This document shows positions 34,030 to 41,589 of a DNA stretch of 42,170 nt, in pieces. A model generated the notes under the pieces. That model did not search any database. It had not been told where the DNA came from and saw only the letters and a program-made list of their open reading frames with translations. Source of the stretch: Streptococcus cristatus. Its GTDB lineage: Bacteria > Bacillota > Bacilli > Lactobacillales > Streptococcaceae. A program made the position numbers and the translations under genes. The first letter of the stretch is position 1. Each line of letters begins with the position of its first letter. The stretch lies in assembly GCF_001578775.1 (NCBI RefSeq), contig NZ_KQ969062.1, positions 1,654,509 to 1,696,678 of the forward strand, given 5' to 3'.

Positions 34030-34877
34030 GAGTTACGACCAGACTTTAAGAAAGCTACAATCTCATCTGCATAGCCTTCCCGCTCACTGATTTCCCGCAG
34101 CAGGTCATGGTTGTGGGTATGGTGGATACCATTGACCAAACTTTCTCGATAAATCTCATAGTAAGGCAAGTGAAGCTCCCGAGCCAATCGTAGTTCCTGC
34201 TCCACATCGTAGGCCACGCGCCGAAAGTCGACATCAGCCAGACCCGTTTCATCAATCTCTAAAATGGCATACTGGGCTCGCAGGTCCTGACGCAAAGCTG
34301 AATCTAGAAAGAACGGCTGACCAATAGAGCCGGGATTGATAATCAGCTGCCCCTTAGTCCCGTAGCGGAGAAACTGTTGGTGAATATGACCATAAACAGC
34401 GATAGCGCAGTCATTCCCCTCAAAAAGTCGATCGAAATCGCTCTGCTCGCCAATATGAATCAGCTCCCGTCCCCAATTCTTATCTGGCAGATGGTGGCTA
34501 ACTGCAATCTTCAATCCCTCTACTTCTGTCAAGATTTGCAGAGGAAGTTCCTGCATACGCTCAATCTCTTCAGGACGAATTTCCTCTAGGACAAAATGGC
34601 AGAGCCGAGTCAGATAGAGGTGACTGGGACGATTCAAATCCAGCTTTTGGTGTAGAGCATGCCAGAGGCTGTCTTCCCAATTCCCCTTGACCTGGAGGCT
34701 GATGGGCAGCTGCTCCATTCTATCTAAAATATTTCTGCGACCGGTTCCTGGCAGGAGCAAGTCTCCCAAAAACCAATAGTCTGTCACCTGCTTGCTTTCC
34801 GCATCCGCCAGTACTGCTTCCAAGGCTGTGCTATTCCCATGCACATCTGATAATAAGGCAATTTTTCGTGTCATCAT
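34026..34877 (-). CDS. Metallophosphoesterase, YfcE/MJ0936-like
   Basis: Calcineurin-superfamily phosphoesterase, 283 residues. Metal motifs: LSDVHGN (about 9-15), WFLGDLLLPGTG, VKGNWED, SHHLPD and YGHIHQQF, NPGSIGQP. A C-terminal extension (about 205-283) beyond the usual 160-180-residue YfcE core contains several His residues (HTHNHD). Start may be either of two adjacent ATG codons at 34877 or 34874. Substrate unknown; family members act on cyclic nucleotides or phosphodiesters. Confidence 0.85.
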   Translation of the reverse strand: MMTRKIALLSDVHGNSTALEAVLADAESKQVTDYWFLGDLLLPGTGRRNILDRMEQLPISLQVKGNWEDSLWHALHQKLDLNRPSHLYLTRLCHFVLEEIRPEEIERMQELPLQILTEVEGLKIAVSHHLPDKNWGRELIHIGEQSDFDRLFEGNDCAIAVYGHIHQQFLRYGTKGQLIINPGSIGQPFFLDSALRQDLRAQYAILEIDETGLADVDFRRVAYDVEQELRLARELHLPYYEIYRESLVNGIHHTHNHDLLREISEREGYADEIVAFLKSGRNS

Positions 34878-34922
34878 GTGTCTTTCTCTTTCTTTACAAG
34901 GAATATTATATCAAAGTTCAAA

Positions 34923-34955
34923 AAAACTTCCACTCATCAAGTGAGTGAAAGTTTT
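34923..34955 (-). terminator. Terminator of the FtsX-type ABC exporter operon
   Basis: AAAACTT.CACTCA and TGAGTG.AAGTTTT pair with one mismatch around a TCAAG loop, with a T run on the minus strand. Confidence 0.8.
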
Positions 34956-34971
34956 GAAATGTTTTTTTAAA

Positions 34972-37695
34972 TTAATCAACAGACTTGAGTGCTTCCAACA
35001 TATCCACCCTTCTGAGGCGGTAGTTGACAAAGAAGCCAAGCAAGGTCAGGATAAGAGTCACTGCTGTTAGAGGAAGCAGATAAACTGAGGGACTTACTTG
35101 AGGGTTTAAGCTGATAATGCTAGGCGCAACCTTCTCAATCAAAAAACGATGCAGGAAGAAACCGCCTAGAAGCCCAACTACCATCCCAATCACTGAAAGA
35201 ATAATGGTCTCTCGATAGATATAGAGGGTCACTTCCTTATTATGGAAGCCCAAAACCTTGATAGTGGACAGCTCACGAATCCGCTCAGCTACATTGATAT
35301 TGGTCAGATTGTAGAGAATGACAACTGCTAAAAGAATAGAAATCAGCACTAAAATCATCATCGTATTATTAAGAGAATCAGCTAAAACATTGAACTGCTT
35401 CACCATGCTTGCATTTTGAGAAACACTCTTGACAGCCTTGAGGCTCATAAATTCATTGGCCTTGTCCACAATGTTTTTACTGGAAGAGTCCTTGAGCCGT
35501 ACTAGATAAGCATTTTTATCGAGCTTTTTGCCGTAAATCTTCTGGTAGTCAGTTGCCTTCATAAAGGCAAAATGCCCAAAATGATTCTCATTGACTGCTG
35601 CAAGCTTGACAGACTTGCCACCCAGCTCTATACTGCCACCAGGGCTAACTCCAGCTATACGAGCCAATTTATCCGAAATAACTGCACCGTCCTTCAGGGA
35701 CAGCTTCTGTCGGCTGTCAGGACTTTCTAACGAGATGAACGGTTCAAAATTTTCCTTGTCCGTAACCATTAAAGTGACTGACTCTGTCTCTTTTTTCCCT
35801 TTTGTATTCTCTGTCAAGGTTTCACTGTGGATCTCCTGATAGGCTGCAATCGAGTCATCTGCCAGCATCTTTTTCAGCTTGTCTTGTTCGGCTTGATTTT
35901 CCCCAATATTGACAGCAACAATCAAGTCGTATCGCAGAATCTCCTCAAACTGACGTTTTGGAATACCACCAATAGAAGATTGGAGTCCTAGACCGGCAAA
36001 GAGCAGGGCAACCGAACCCGCCACACCAAAGATGGTCATAAACATCCGCTGCTTATAGCGAAAGATATTACGAGCAGTGACCTTCTGAGTAAAGCTAAGA
36101 CGTCGCCAGATAAGGGTCAATCTTTCCAAGAAAATCTTGGAGCCTTTGACTGGCGGCTTGGGCAAAAGCAAGTGAGCAGCTTCTTCCGTCAACTCCCGTC
36201 TTGCCACAAAATAGGCAGGGAGAACGCTGGAAAGAAGGGAAAGTCCAAGGGCCAGTAAACTATAGGAAACATAAAAATATGCATGAGGGGCAGAGAGCAC
36301 CATCCCTCTGGTAATAATAGAAGAAATCACTCCAGACAAGAAATAATGTCCCAGCAGAATCCCTATGAAAGTACCTAGACTCCCCGCTACCAAACCGTAA
36401 AGAGCAAACTTACGAATGATATCGCGGCTATGATAGCCTAGAGCTTTGAAGACACCTGCATTTGTTCGCTCCTCATCGACAAAGCGAGTCATGGTGGTAA
36501 AGGTCACCATCGCTGCCACCAGATAGAGCACCACCGGGAAGATATTGCCAATCGACGCAATACTATTCATGGAGTTTGTATACATATAATAACCATTACC
36601 ACCTGGCAGGGACTTGCGGTCATAGCTATGATAGGCCGGCTCTTTCAAACGACTCAGGTCTGCCTTAGCGTCAGCTAGCTTGTCCTTGCTAGCTGATAAG
36701 TCTTTCTCTGCCTTTGCTAGCTCTGCTTTTTTCTGATTGAGCTGGGACTCAGCTTCCTGAATCAGCTGCTGGCTCTGACTGAGCTGAGCAGGAGATAAGA
36801 TTGAAGCAGCTTGGGCTGTTTCTAGCTGACTTTTTTGCTGGTTCAGCTGATTCTGAGCTTGCTCTAATTGTTTTTTCCCTTGGGTCAGTTCGCTCTCAGC
36901 CTGAGCAATCTTATCTTCGCCCTTCTGAATAGTACTTTTGGTATCCGCCTCTAATCGCTTAAAGCGAGCCGCTCCGTTATCTTCCAGGCTCTTGTCCAAA
37001 GCAGTCTGGTGCTGCTCCAAACGCTCCTGATATCTTTCAGAGAAGGGAGCCAGCTTTTCTAAATCATGATAGCGCAGGCGGGCAATACTGTAAACATCTG
37101 TATCAAAGGCCTTAGGGCTGACTACAGCATAGGCAGATAAAGCCCCGCTGCCACTAGTCGCATTGCCCAGATTTATATCAGACCAGAGCTCTGCCGAGTT
37201 GACAAATCCCACAATCTTATAGGTCTTGTTTTTCAGAACTGACCGACTACCTGCTTTCTCGGTCAGATGAATCTCCTGACCAAGCTTATATTTCTTAGAC
37301 CAAAAGCTAGCCAGAGCAATTTCTTGATCTTTCTTAGGCAGACGACCGGAGGTCACTTGAAAGTTTGAAATATCCTTGGTATCTGAGAATACTCGGAGGG
37401 CCTCCTCGTTTACGGTGATATCTGTTAGATAACCAAACTCAATATCTGCCCCCTTGATCGCTTCCAACTCTTTCTGATCCGCCTTATCCAAACCATAGTC
37501 CGCCATAACAGCCAAGTCCATGGTTTGCTGCTCTTTCAAGTAATCTGTTGCTGTTCTGCGCATATTGGGTGGAGCGACCTTGAGTCCCACGAGAGCTAAA
37601 GAGCCCAGCATCATAAGGATTAAAATAGATAGGAAACGTCCTTTAGAGCTAGTGAAGGAGCGCAGAATATCTTTCCAATAAATCTTTCTCTTCAT
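34972..37695 (-). CDS. Large FtsX-domain ABC transporter permease with extracellular coiled coil
   Basis: 907-residue membrane protein with one N-terminal span (about 18-38) and two FtsX blocks: spans at about 385-520 and about 775-900. Between the first span and first FtsX block lies a large extracellular part (about 40-370) with a long Gln/Lys/Glu-rich coiled coil (about 250-355). A further extracellular domain (about 590-770) sits between the FtsX blocks. This is the layout of type-VII MacB-like or lipoprotein/peptide exporters. It pairs with the ATPase gene 1 bp away, and the TetR gene is divergent. Substrate unknown; antimicrobial peptide or cell-envelope roles are common. Confidence 0.88.
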   Translation of the reverse strand: MKRKIYWKDILRSFTSSKGRFLSILILMMLGSLALVGLKVAPPNMRRTATDYLKEQQTMDLAVMADYGLDKADQKELEAIKGADIEFGYLTDITVNEEALRVFSDTKDISNFQVTSGRLPKKDQEIALASFWSKKYKLGQEIHLTEKAGSRSVLKNKTYKIVGFVNSAELWSDINLGNATSGSGALSAYAVVSPKAFDTDVYSIARLRYHDLEKLAPFSERYQERLEQHQTALDKSLEDNGAARFKRLEADTKSTIQKGEDKIAQAESELTQGKKQLEQAQNQLNQQKSQLETAQAASILSPAQLSQSQQLIQEAESQLNQKKAELAKAEKDLSASKDKLADAKADLSRLKEPAYHSYDRKSLPGGNGYYMYTNSMNSIASIGNIFPVVLYLVAAMVTFTTMTRFVDEERTNAGVFKALGYHSRDIIRKFALYGLVAGSLGTFIGILLGHYFLSGVISSIITRGMVLSAPHAYFYVSYSLLALGLSLLSSVLPAYFVARRELTEEAAHLLLPKPPVKGSKIFLERLTLIWRRLSFTQKVTARNIFRYKQRMFMTIFGVAGSVALLFAGLGLQSSIGGIPKRQFEEILRYDLIVAVNIGENQAEQDKLKKMLADDSIAAYQEIHSETLTENTKGKKETESVTLMVTDKENFEPFISLESPDSRQKLSLKDGAVISDKLARIAGVSPGGSIELGGKSVKLAAVNENHFGHFAFMKATDYQKIYGKKLDKNAYLVRLKDSSSKNIVDKANEFMSLKAVKSVSQNASMVKQFNVLADSLNNTMMILVLISILLAVVILYNLTNINVAERIRELSTIKVLGFHNKEVTLYIYRETIILSVIGMVVGLLGGFFLHRFLIEKVAPSIISLNPQVSPSVYLLPLTAVTLILTLLGFFVNYRLRRVDMLEALKSVD

Positions 37696-37696
37696 A

Positions 37697-38398
37697 TCAA
37701 TACTCCAATGTACTTATGTCCTGTGGTTCCTCATTCACTGTGATACTCTTGACTCTCGCATCGTGCATGCGGATGACTCGGTCAGCAATGGGAGCCAAGG
37801 CAGCATTGTGGGTCACGATAATCACTGTCGCTCCTTGATTGCGGGACATGTCCTGTAAGATTTGCAGCACTTGCTTACCAGTATTGTAGTCCAGAGCTCC
37901 TGTCGGCTCATCGCAGAGCAAAATTTTGGGATTTTTTGCCACTGCCCGAGCGATAGATACCCGCTGCTGCTCCCCACCTGACAACTGCGCTGGAAAATTA
38001 TTGAGGCGTTTTTCCAGCCCCACTGCTGTCAGAGCCGCTACTGGATCTTGGGCATCCTTGACTATCTCCGAAGCCAATTCGACATTTTCCTTGGCCGTCA
38101 GGTTGGGCACCAAATTGTAAAACTGAAAGACGAAGCCCACATCATTGCGGCGATAGTCCGTCAGCTGGTGGGAATTGTAGTCCGCAATATTCTGGCCATC
38201 TATCAGGATATCTCCCTCATCATTGGTATCCATACCCCCGAGAATATTGAGCACCGTAGACTTACCAGCACCAGAAGCACCCAAGATAATGACTAGTTCC
38301 CCCTTTTCAATCTCAAAAGAAATATCATGATTGGCAACAATTTCTGTATCACCTACCTGATAACGTTTAAAACTATGTTTCATTTCAATATAAGCCAT
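37697..38398 (-). CDS. ABC transporter ATPase of the LolD/MacB class
   Basis: 233-residue ATPase: Walker [10 protein letters not shown] (about 37-45), Q-loop [20 protein letters not shown], signature [19 protein letters not shown] (about 139-157), Walker [17 protein letters not shown] and H-loop [13 protein letters not shown] with DEPTGALD is typical of the MacB/LolD class that works with FtsX permeases. It begins with GGAGAGAA ahead and is translated upstream of the permease. Confidence 0.95.
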   Translation of the reverse strand: MAYIEMKHSFKRYQVGDTEIVANHDISFEIEKGELVIILGASGAGKSTVLNILGGMDTNDEGDILIDGQNIADYNSHQLTDYRRNDVGFVFQFYNLVPNLTAKENVELASEIVKDAQDPVAALTAVGLEKRLNNFPAQLSGGEQQRVSIARAVAKNPKILLCDEPTGALDYNTGKQVLQILQDMSRNQGATVIIVTHNAALAPIADRVIRMHDARVKSITVNEEPQDISTLEY

Positions 38399-38444
38399 AT
38401 CGTTTCTCTCCTTTTCAACCCCACCTCCTTAAATAGACAGGGTA

Positions 38445-38473
38445 TTGATTCTAAATCACAGATATTATATAAT
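38445..38473 (+). promoter_or_regulatory. tetR promoter (TTGATT-N17-TATAAT)
   Basis: -35 TTGATT (38445-38450) and -10 TATAAT (38468-38473), 17 bp apart. Its -10 overlaps the -10 of the opposite-strand ABC promoter. Confidence 0.75.
38446..38458. promoter_or_regulatory. Candidate TetR half-site pair TGATT-CTA-AATCA
   Basis: Short perfect inverted repeat overlapping the -35 of the tetR gene. It shares the TGATT core with the larger repeat at 38500-38520. Confidence 0.4.
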
Positions 38474-38492
38474 GAGCTTAGACAAAAAGCAA
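38464..38492 (-). promoter_or_regulatory. ABC exporter promoter (TTGCTT-N17-TATAAT)
   Basis: On the minus strand -35 TTGCTT (38487-38492) and -10 TATAAT (38464-38469), 17 bp apart. Both divergent -10 elements share the palindrome ATTATATAAT at 38464-38473, so the two promoters cannot be used at once. Confidence 0.7.
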
Positions 38493-38499
38493 TAATCAA

Positions 38500-38520
38500 A
38501 AATCGACAAAGTGTTGATTT
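38500..38520. promoter_or_regulatory. Candidate TetR operator, 9 bp inverted repeat
   Basis: AAATCGACA-AAG-TGTTGATTT, a 21 bp near-palindrome with one mismatch, between the tetR -10 and its start codon and just upstream of the ABC -35. Size and symmetry suit a TetR dimer. Confidence 0.6.
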
Positions 38521-38538
38521 AAGTGAAAAGGAAGAAAA

Positions 38539-39096
38539 ATGGTCCAGAAACGAAAAACTAGTACCAAGGAAGACATCAAAGAAGCCTTGATTCAGCTACT
38601 GTCAGAGGAAAGGTTTGATACTATCTCCATCAGCAAACTCTGCAAACGGGCAGGGATTAATCGCGGCACCTTCTACCTCCACTACCAAGATAAGTATCAG
38701 ATGATTGATAGCCTCAAAAGTGACATTGTTTCCCAGCTTTATAGTTTTTTTGAGGGAGAAAGAGAATCTCCCAAAAAGTTATTGACAGCAAATTTTCATA
38801 TTCTCCGTGCTAATGAACGTCTGATCAACGCCCTGACCAGAAGCCATTATATTGACTTTCGCGGAGCTATTCGGGAATTCATAACCAGTATCATTCTGAT
38901 CGACAATCAAAAAGCTGCTACCCAGCGTTTTTTAGAAGAGAACTTTCATATCCCTCAGAAATACGCCTTGGAAATCTTCCTATCCAGTGTCGAGGGGATT
39001 ATTTCTCTTTGGATAGCTGGCGGAGCTCAGGAAGAGCCTGAAGAAATTACTCAAATGATCCTAACTACCTGCAATTATGATTATTGGAAATCATAA
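38539..39096 (+). CDS. TetR/AcrR-family regulator
   Basis: 185-residue regulator. The N-terminal HTH (about 10-55) includes DTISISKLCKRAGINRGTFYLHYQDKYQMID, the canonical TetR recognition helix. The C-terminal ligand domain (about 70-185) resembles TetR_C_7-type streptococcal regulators. Start codon follows GAAAAGGAAG. It is divergent from the FtsX-type exporter and is its likely repressor; the inducer is unknown. Confidence 0.88.
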   Translation: MVQKRKTSTKEDIKEALIQLLSEERFDTISISKLCKRAGINRGTFYLHYQDKYQMIDSLKSDIVSQLYSFFEGERESPKKLLTANFHILRANERLINALTRSHYIDFRGAIREFITSIILIDNQKAATQRFLEENFHIPQKYALEIFLSSVEGIISLWIAGGAQEEPEEITQMILTTCNYDYWKS

Positions 39097-39126
39097 CCAG
39101 CACTCCACTTTTATAGATGAAAACTC

Positions 39127-39156
39127 AAAAAGGCGCAGATTCATCTGTGCCTTTTC
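39127..39156. terminator. Convergent terminator between tetR and the U32 peptidase
   Basis: AAAAGGCGCAGA and TCTGTGCCTTTT pair with one G-T around a TTCA loop. T run follows on the plus strand and an A run precedes, so it may act both ways. Confidence 0.8.
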
Positions 39157-39226
39157 TTAAAACATTTCTGTTGAGCAAATAGCTTTTTGGTGATGCCCAC
39201 TTAGCTAAAGGCAACAAAATCCTGTC

Positions 39227-40156
39227 CTATTTCACCATGTCTGGATCGTAATCATAAAATCCTGTATCGAGGAAACGATTCTTCGGATGCAATTTGTGAA
39301 GCAGCTCATCTAGCAAGAAAGCTTGGTCATGGCTAAATTCACCTTTTTCAATCAAATCTCTTGCCTGAACAAAGAGCTTAGCAATCTCAACAAAATTCTG
39401 ACCAGGAGTATAGAGACCTTCCAATTTCCAATGAGTAAAGCCGTGGTCAACCAATTCTATCAATTTGGTCATCAAGTCCAAGTCATTATTGGCAAAAATG
39501 TGAGTCCCATGCTTGTCCTCAAAGATCGAATAATGGCTCTGAGGATCGCTCGGTTCCGCAAGAAAGAGGTCCCTCTCTCTTGATTTTTCATCATCGATGT
39601 GTGTAAAGTTATAATAATTTTGCAAAAGCGGGCGTTTAGAGTGGTGGATAACGCTCGCACCATAAACTAGGACTTCTGCTGGAATCTCAAGAATTTCTGG
39701 CATTTTAAAGAGTTCTGCCGATGGAATTTCCCGAGCCAAAACAGCTTCTGACACCCCAGCATTCTTGCCCCAAAAATTAATCTGGCGACTGCTGGTAACC
39801 ATGGTTGAAGCATCATAAATCGTTTTCAACTTATAACCATCCCGCTGTAAGACGTAGAATACGCCTGCATCCCCGACAGTGATATAGTCCACTTCAATCT
39901 CCTGAAGAAAATCCAAATAAGGCTTGATCTGGTCCATCATATCCTGATGCATCAAAGCATTGACGGCAACGGTCATTTCTTTTCCTGCCTGATGAACCAT
40001 TTGTGAAATACGATTTAATTCGTCGTAAGTGAAGTTATGCGATAAACGAAGGCCGTATTTTTCCTCACCAACATAAATACGATCTACTCCTGCTTCCAAT
40101 AAGGCTTGAACTTGTTCTATACTTTCAGCTGTTGCTGTAATGATTATCTTTTTCAT
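39227..40156 (-). CDS. Peptidase U32-family protein (YrrN-like, short form)
   Basis: 309-residue member of the U32 family, which includes collagenase-like peptidases and RNA/ubiquinone-modifying relatives. N-terminal region has GVDRIYVGEEKYGLRL (about 24-39) and AVNALMHQD (about 65-73); VGDAGVFYVLQ and LEGLYTPGQNF follow. The length matches the short Bacillus YrrN type, which is usually accompanied by a longer U32 gene; none is present here. True substrate uncertain. It is transcribed alone, convergent with tetR. Confidence 0.8.
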   Translation of the reverse strand: MKKIIITATAESIEQVQALLEAGVDRIYVGEEKYGLRLSHNFTYDELNRISQMVHQAGKEMTVAVNALMHQDMMDQIKPYLDFLQEIEVDYITVGDAGVFYVLQRDGYKLKTIYDASTMVTSSRQINFWGKNAGVSEAVLAREIPSAELFKMPEILEIPAEVLVYGASVIHHSKRPLLQNYYNFTHIDDEKSRERDLFLAEPSDPQSHYSIFEDKHGTHIFANNDLDLMTKLIELVDHGFTHWKLEGLYTPGQNFVEIAKLFVQARDLIEKGEFSHDQAFLLDELLHKLHPKNRFLDTGFYDYDPDMVK

Positions 40157-40285
40157 ATCATTATTATACCAAAAAAATAGGATTTATGATTTCTTAATTC
40201 GATTTTATTCGTTTTGTAACTATCTTGTAATATATCTAATCATAGAAACATGATAGAATGATAAGGTACTACTAGGAGAGAGACA

Positions 40286-40573
40286 ATGGCTGTAAGAGAT
40301 TTTAAACAGTTTGAATCAGCGCCCCTGCATGATTCGACAGAACAAACTAAGGAAATATCCTATCAAGAATACCTGCCCCAAGCAGAATCAGCATCACAAT
40401 TACGTGAGCTATTTTTCTTTATAAATATCGCTTTATTCTGTATTTTGACAGTCTTTTTTAGCTTTATTTTTTTGTCTGCAAAGATGAGCACCTTTCTATC
40501 TTTCTCACTTGCTATTGTCCTAAGTCTTATGATTATTCAAGGGTATCGCACTGTTCGAAGAAAGAGACATTAA
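40286..40573 (+). CDS. Small two-span membrane protein, possibly DUF3270 family
   Basis: 95-residue protein. The first 35 residues are hydrophilic; then two adjacent hydrophobic spans (about 42-63 and 66-85) and a basic tail RTVRRKRH, suggesting both ends inside. AGGAGAGAG is placed before the ATG. It resembles, from memory, the streptococcal DUF3270 proteins. Its own terminator follows. A possible TGATAGAAT extended -10 is at 40251-40259. No function can be assigned. Confidence 0.7.
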   Translation: MAVRDFKQFESAPLHDSTEQTKEISYQEYLPQAESASQLRELFFFINIALFCILTVFFSFIFLSAKMSTFLSFSLAIVLSLMIIQGYRTVRRKRH

Positions 40574-40591
40574 TTATCTACGAATTAAATC

Positions 40592-40615
40592 AAACGAGAT
40601 CGAAAGATCTCGTTT
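40592..40615. terminator. Bidirectional terminator between the small membrane protein and the C39 lipoprotein
   Basis: AAACGAGATC-GAAA-GATCTCGTTT, a perfect 10 bp stem with GAAA loop and a T run on the plus strand. Confidence 0.85.
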
Positions 40616-40624
40616 TTCTTTTCT

Positions 40625-41467
40625 TTACCAAGCGTAATTTGGTTCCTGACAAGCACACATAGCTGCCAATAATTCTTCCGGAGTTACCTTTTTCAGCCCT
40701 CCATAGATTGGATCCTGAACGGTGTAAGACGGATCAATGTAATAAACTGCACGTACATCACTGTCGTCTGCTGATAATTCATAGCCCGTCCCCACAACAT
40801 TGTGTTCACCCTTGTGGCCTGGGTAGATGGAGGCATTATCAATCGTATAGTAGAGCGGATAGCCATCATCAATATTCTTGCGCAGGCGCTCCTTAAAGAG
40901 CCGCATATCTTCCGAATTCGAGGCGCTACTAGTCACTGTAGCAAGATGGTAGCCTGCTTGGCCTGCTGGCACTTCCGCATAACCAAATAAATATTGATTT
41001 AAGACACGGATTGCATTGACATTATGGGTGCCGAAAGTCTCATCGGTCCCCATCGCTCGTGCCAATTCTTCCTGACTAGCCTGAACACCCCTGTAGGCTA
41101 AAATCATACTGACAGAGGTCGGTGCGCAAGTATTCCAAGCTCGCTGGATCTGCATAGGAACTTCCAGGCGTTTTCGGATTGGAGAAGGCTTTTCTTTACT
41201 AGAAGGCTGTGTCTCCTCCTCTCTGACCTTTTCACTGGTCTGACTAGAGCTTTCCGACTCCGCAGAAGTCGAACTCTGACTAGGGCTGGATTGATTAGCA
41301 CTAGATTGACTACTGCTAGCTGTTTTCGAGTGGGCTTGACTCGTGCTCGAAACCTTAGAAGAAGAGTCAGGGCTTCCAGACTTAGGGTACTCTGAAGCTT
41401 TCTGTCGAGAACAAGCTAGTAAGCAGCAGCCTAAACCAAGCAAGGCAAGTACTTTTAAATTTTTCAT
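40625..41467 (-). CDS. Lipoprotein with C39-like cysteine peptidase domain
   Basis: 280-residue surface lipoprotein. Lipobox LLAC puts the lipid Cys at 19. A very Ser/Gln/Glu-rich linker (about 25-95) follows, typical of a wall-spanning tether. The C39_2-like domain (about 104-280) has the catalytic Cys114 in WNTCAPTSVSM, His222 in GEHNVVGTGY and Asp245 in YYIDPSYT. C39_2 proteins are often bacteriocin or peptide processing or of unknown role. Promoter TTGATT-N17-TATCAT is upstream and overlaps a catabolite-response-like site. Substrate unknown. Confidence 0.8.
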   Translation of the reverse strand: MKNLKVLALLGLGCCLLACSRQKASEYPKSGSPDSSSKVSSTSQAHSKTASSSQSSANQSSPSQSSTSAESESSSQTSEKVREEETQPSSKEKPSPIRKRLEVPMQIQRAWNTCAPTSVSMILAYRGVQASQEELARAMGTDETFGTHNVNAIRVLNQYLFGYAEVPAGQAGYHLATVTSSASNSEDMRLFKERLRKNIDDGYPLYYTIDNASIYPGHKGEHNVVGTGYELSADDSDVRAVYYIDPSYTVQDPIYGGLKKVTPEELLAAMCACQEPNYAW

Positions 41468-41489
41468 ACCAACACCCCCTTTTATTCAT

Positions 41490-41518
41490 ATGATAACGCT
41501 TTCTTGTTCGAAAATCAA
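41490..41518 (-). promoter_or_regulatory. Promoter of the C39 lipoprotein gene
   Basis: On the minus strand -35 TTGATT (41513-41518) and -10 TATCAT (41490-41495) with 17 bp spacing. GGGGGTG before the ATG is the ribosome site. Confidence 0.7.
41491..41505 (-). promoter_or_regulatory. Candidate cre (CcpA) site over the -10
   Basis: AAGAAAGCGTTATCA matches the cre consensus WTGNAANCGNWNNCW at all but one defined position (A for T). It overlaps the -10 and spacer, so CcpA would repress. Confidence 0.4.
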
Positions 41519-41521
41519 GAT

Positions 41522-41536
41522 GAGGCTGAGACAAAA
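41522..41536. repeat. Probable IS1182-type end sequence GAGGCTGAGACAAAA
   Basis: Lies about 55 bp after the transposase stop, where an element's right end is expected. Thirteen of fifteen bases match the hairpin start at 22825. No second copy of the IS end is in the window, so the boundary is not proven. Confidence 0.35.
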
Positions 41537-41550
41537 AGCTTCAACTCATG

Positions 41551-41589
41551 AAAAAGGGATAAGGTCAGTTTAAGATCTTATCCTTTTTT
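41551..41589 (-). terminator. Hairpin between transposase and lipoprotein gene
   Basis: GGATAAGGTC and GATCTTATCC pair with one mismatch around an AGTTTAA loop, with A run before and T run after. It lies right after the transposase stop and probably terminates transposase transcripts and blocks readthrough both ways. Confidence 0.65.
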
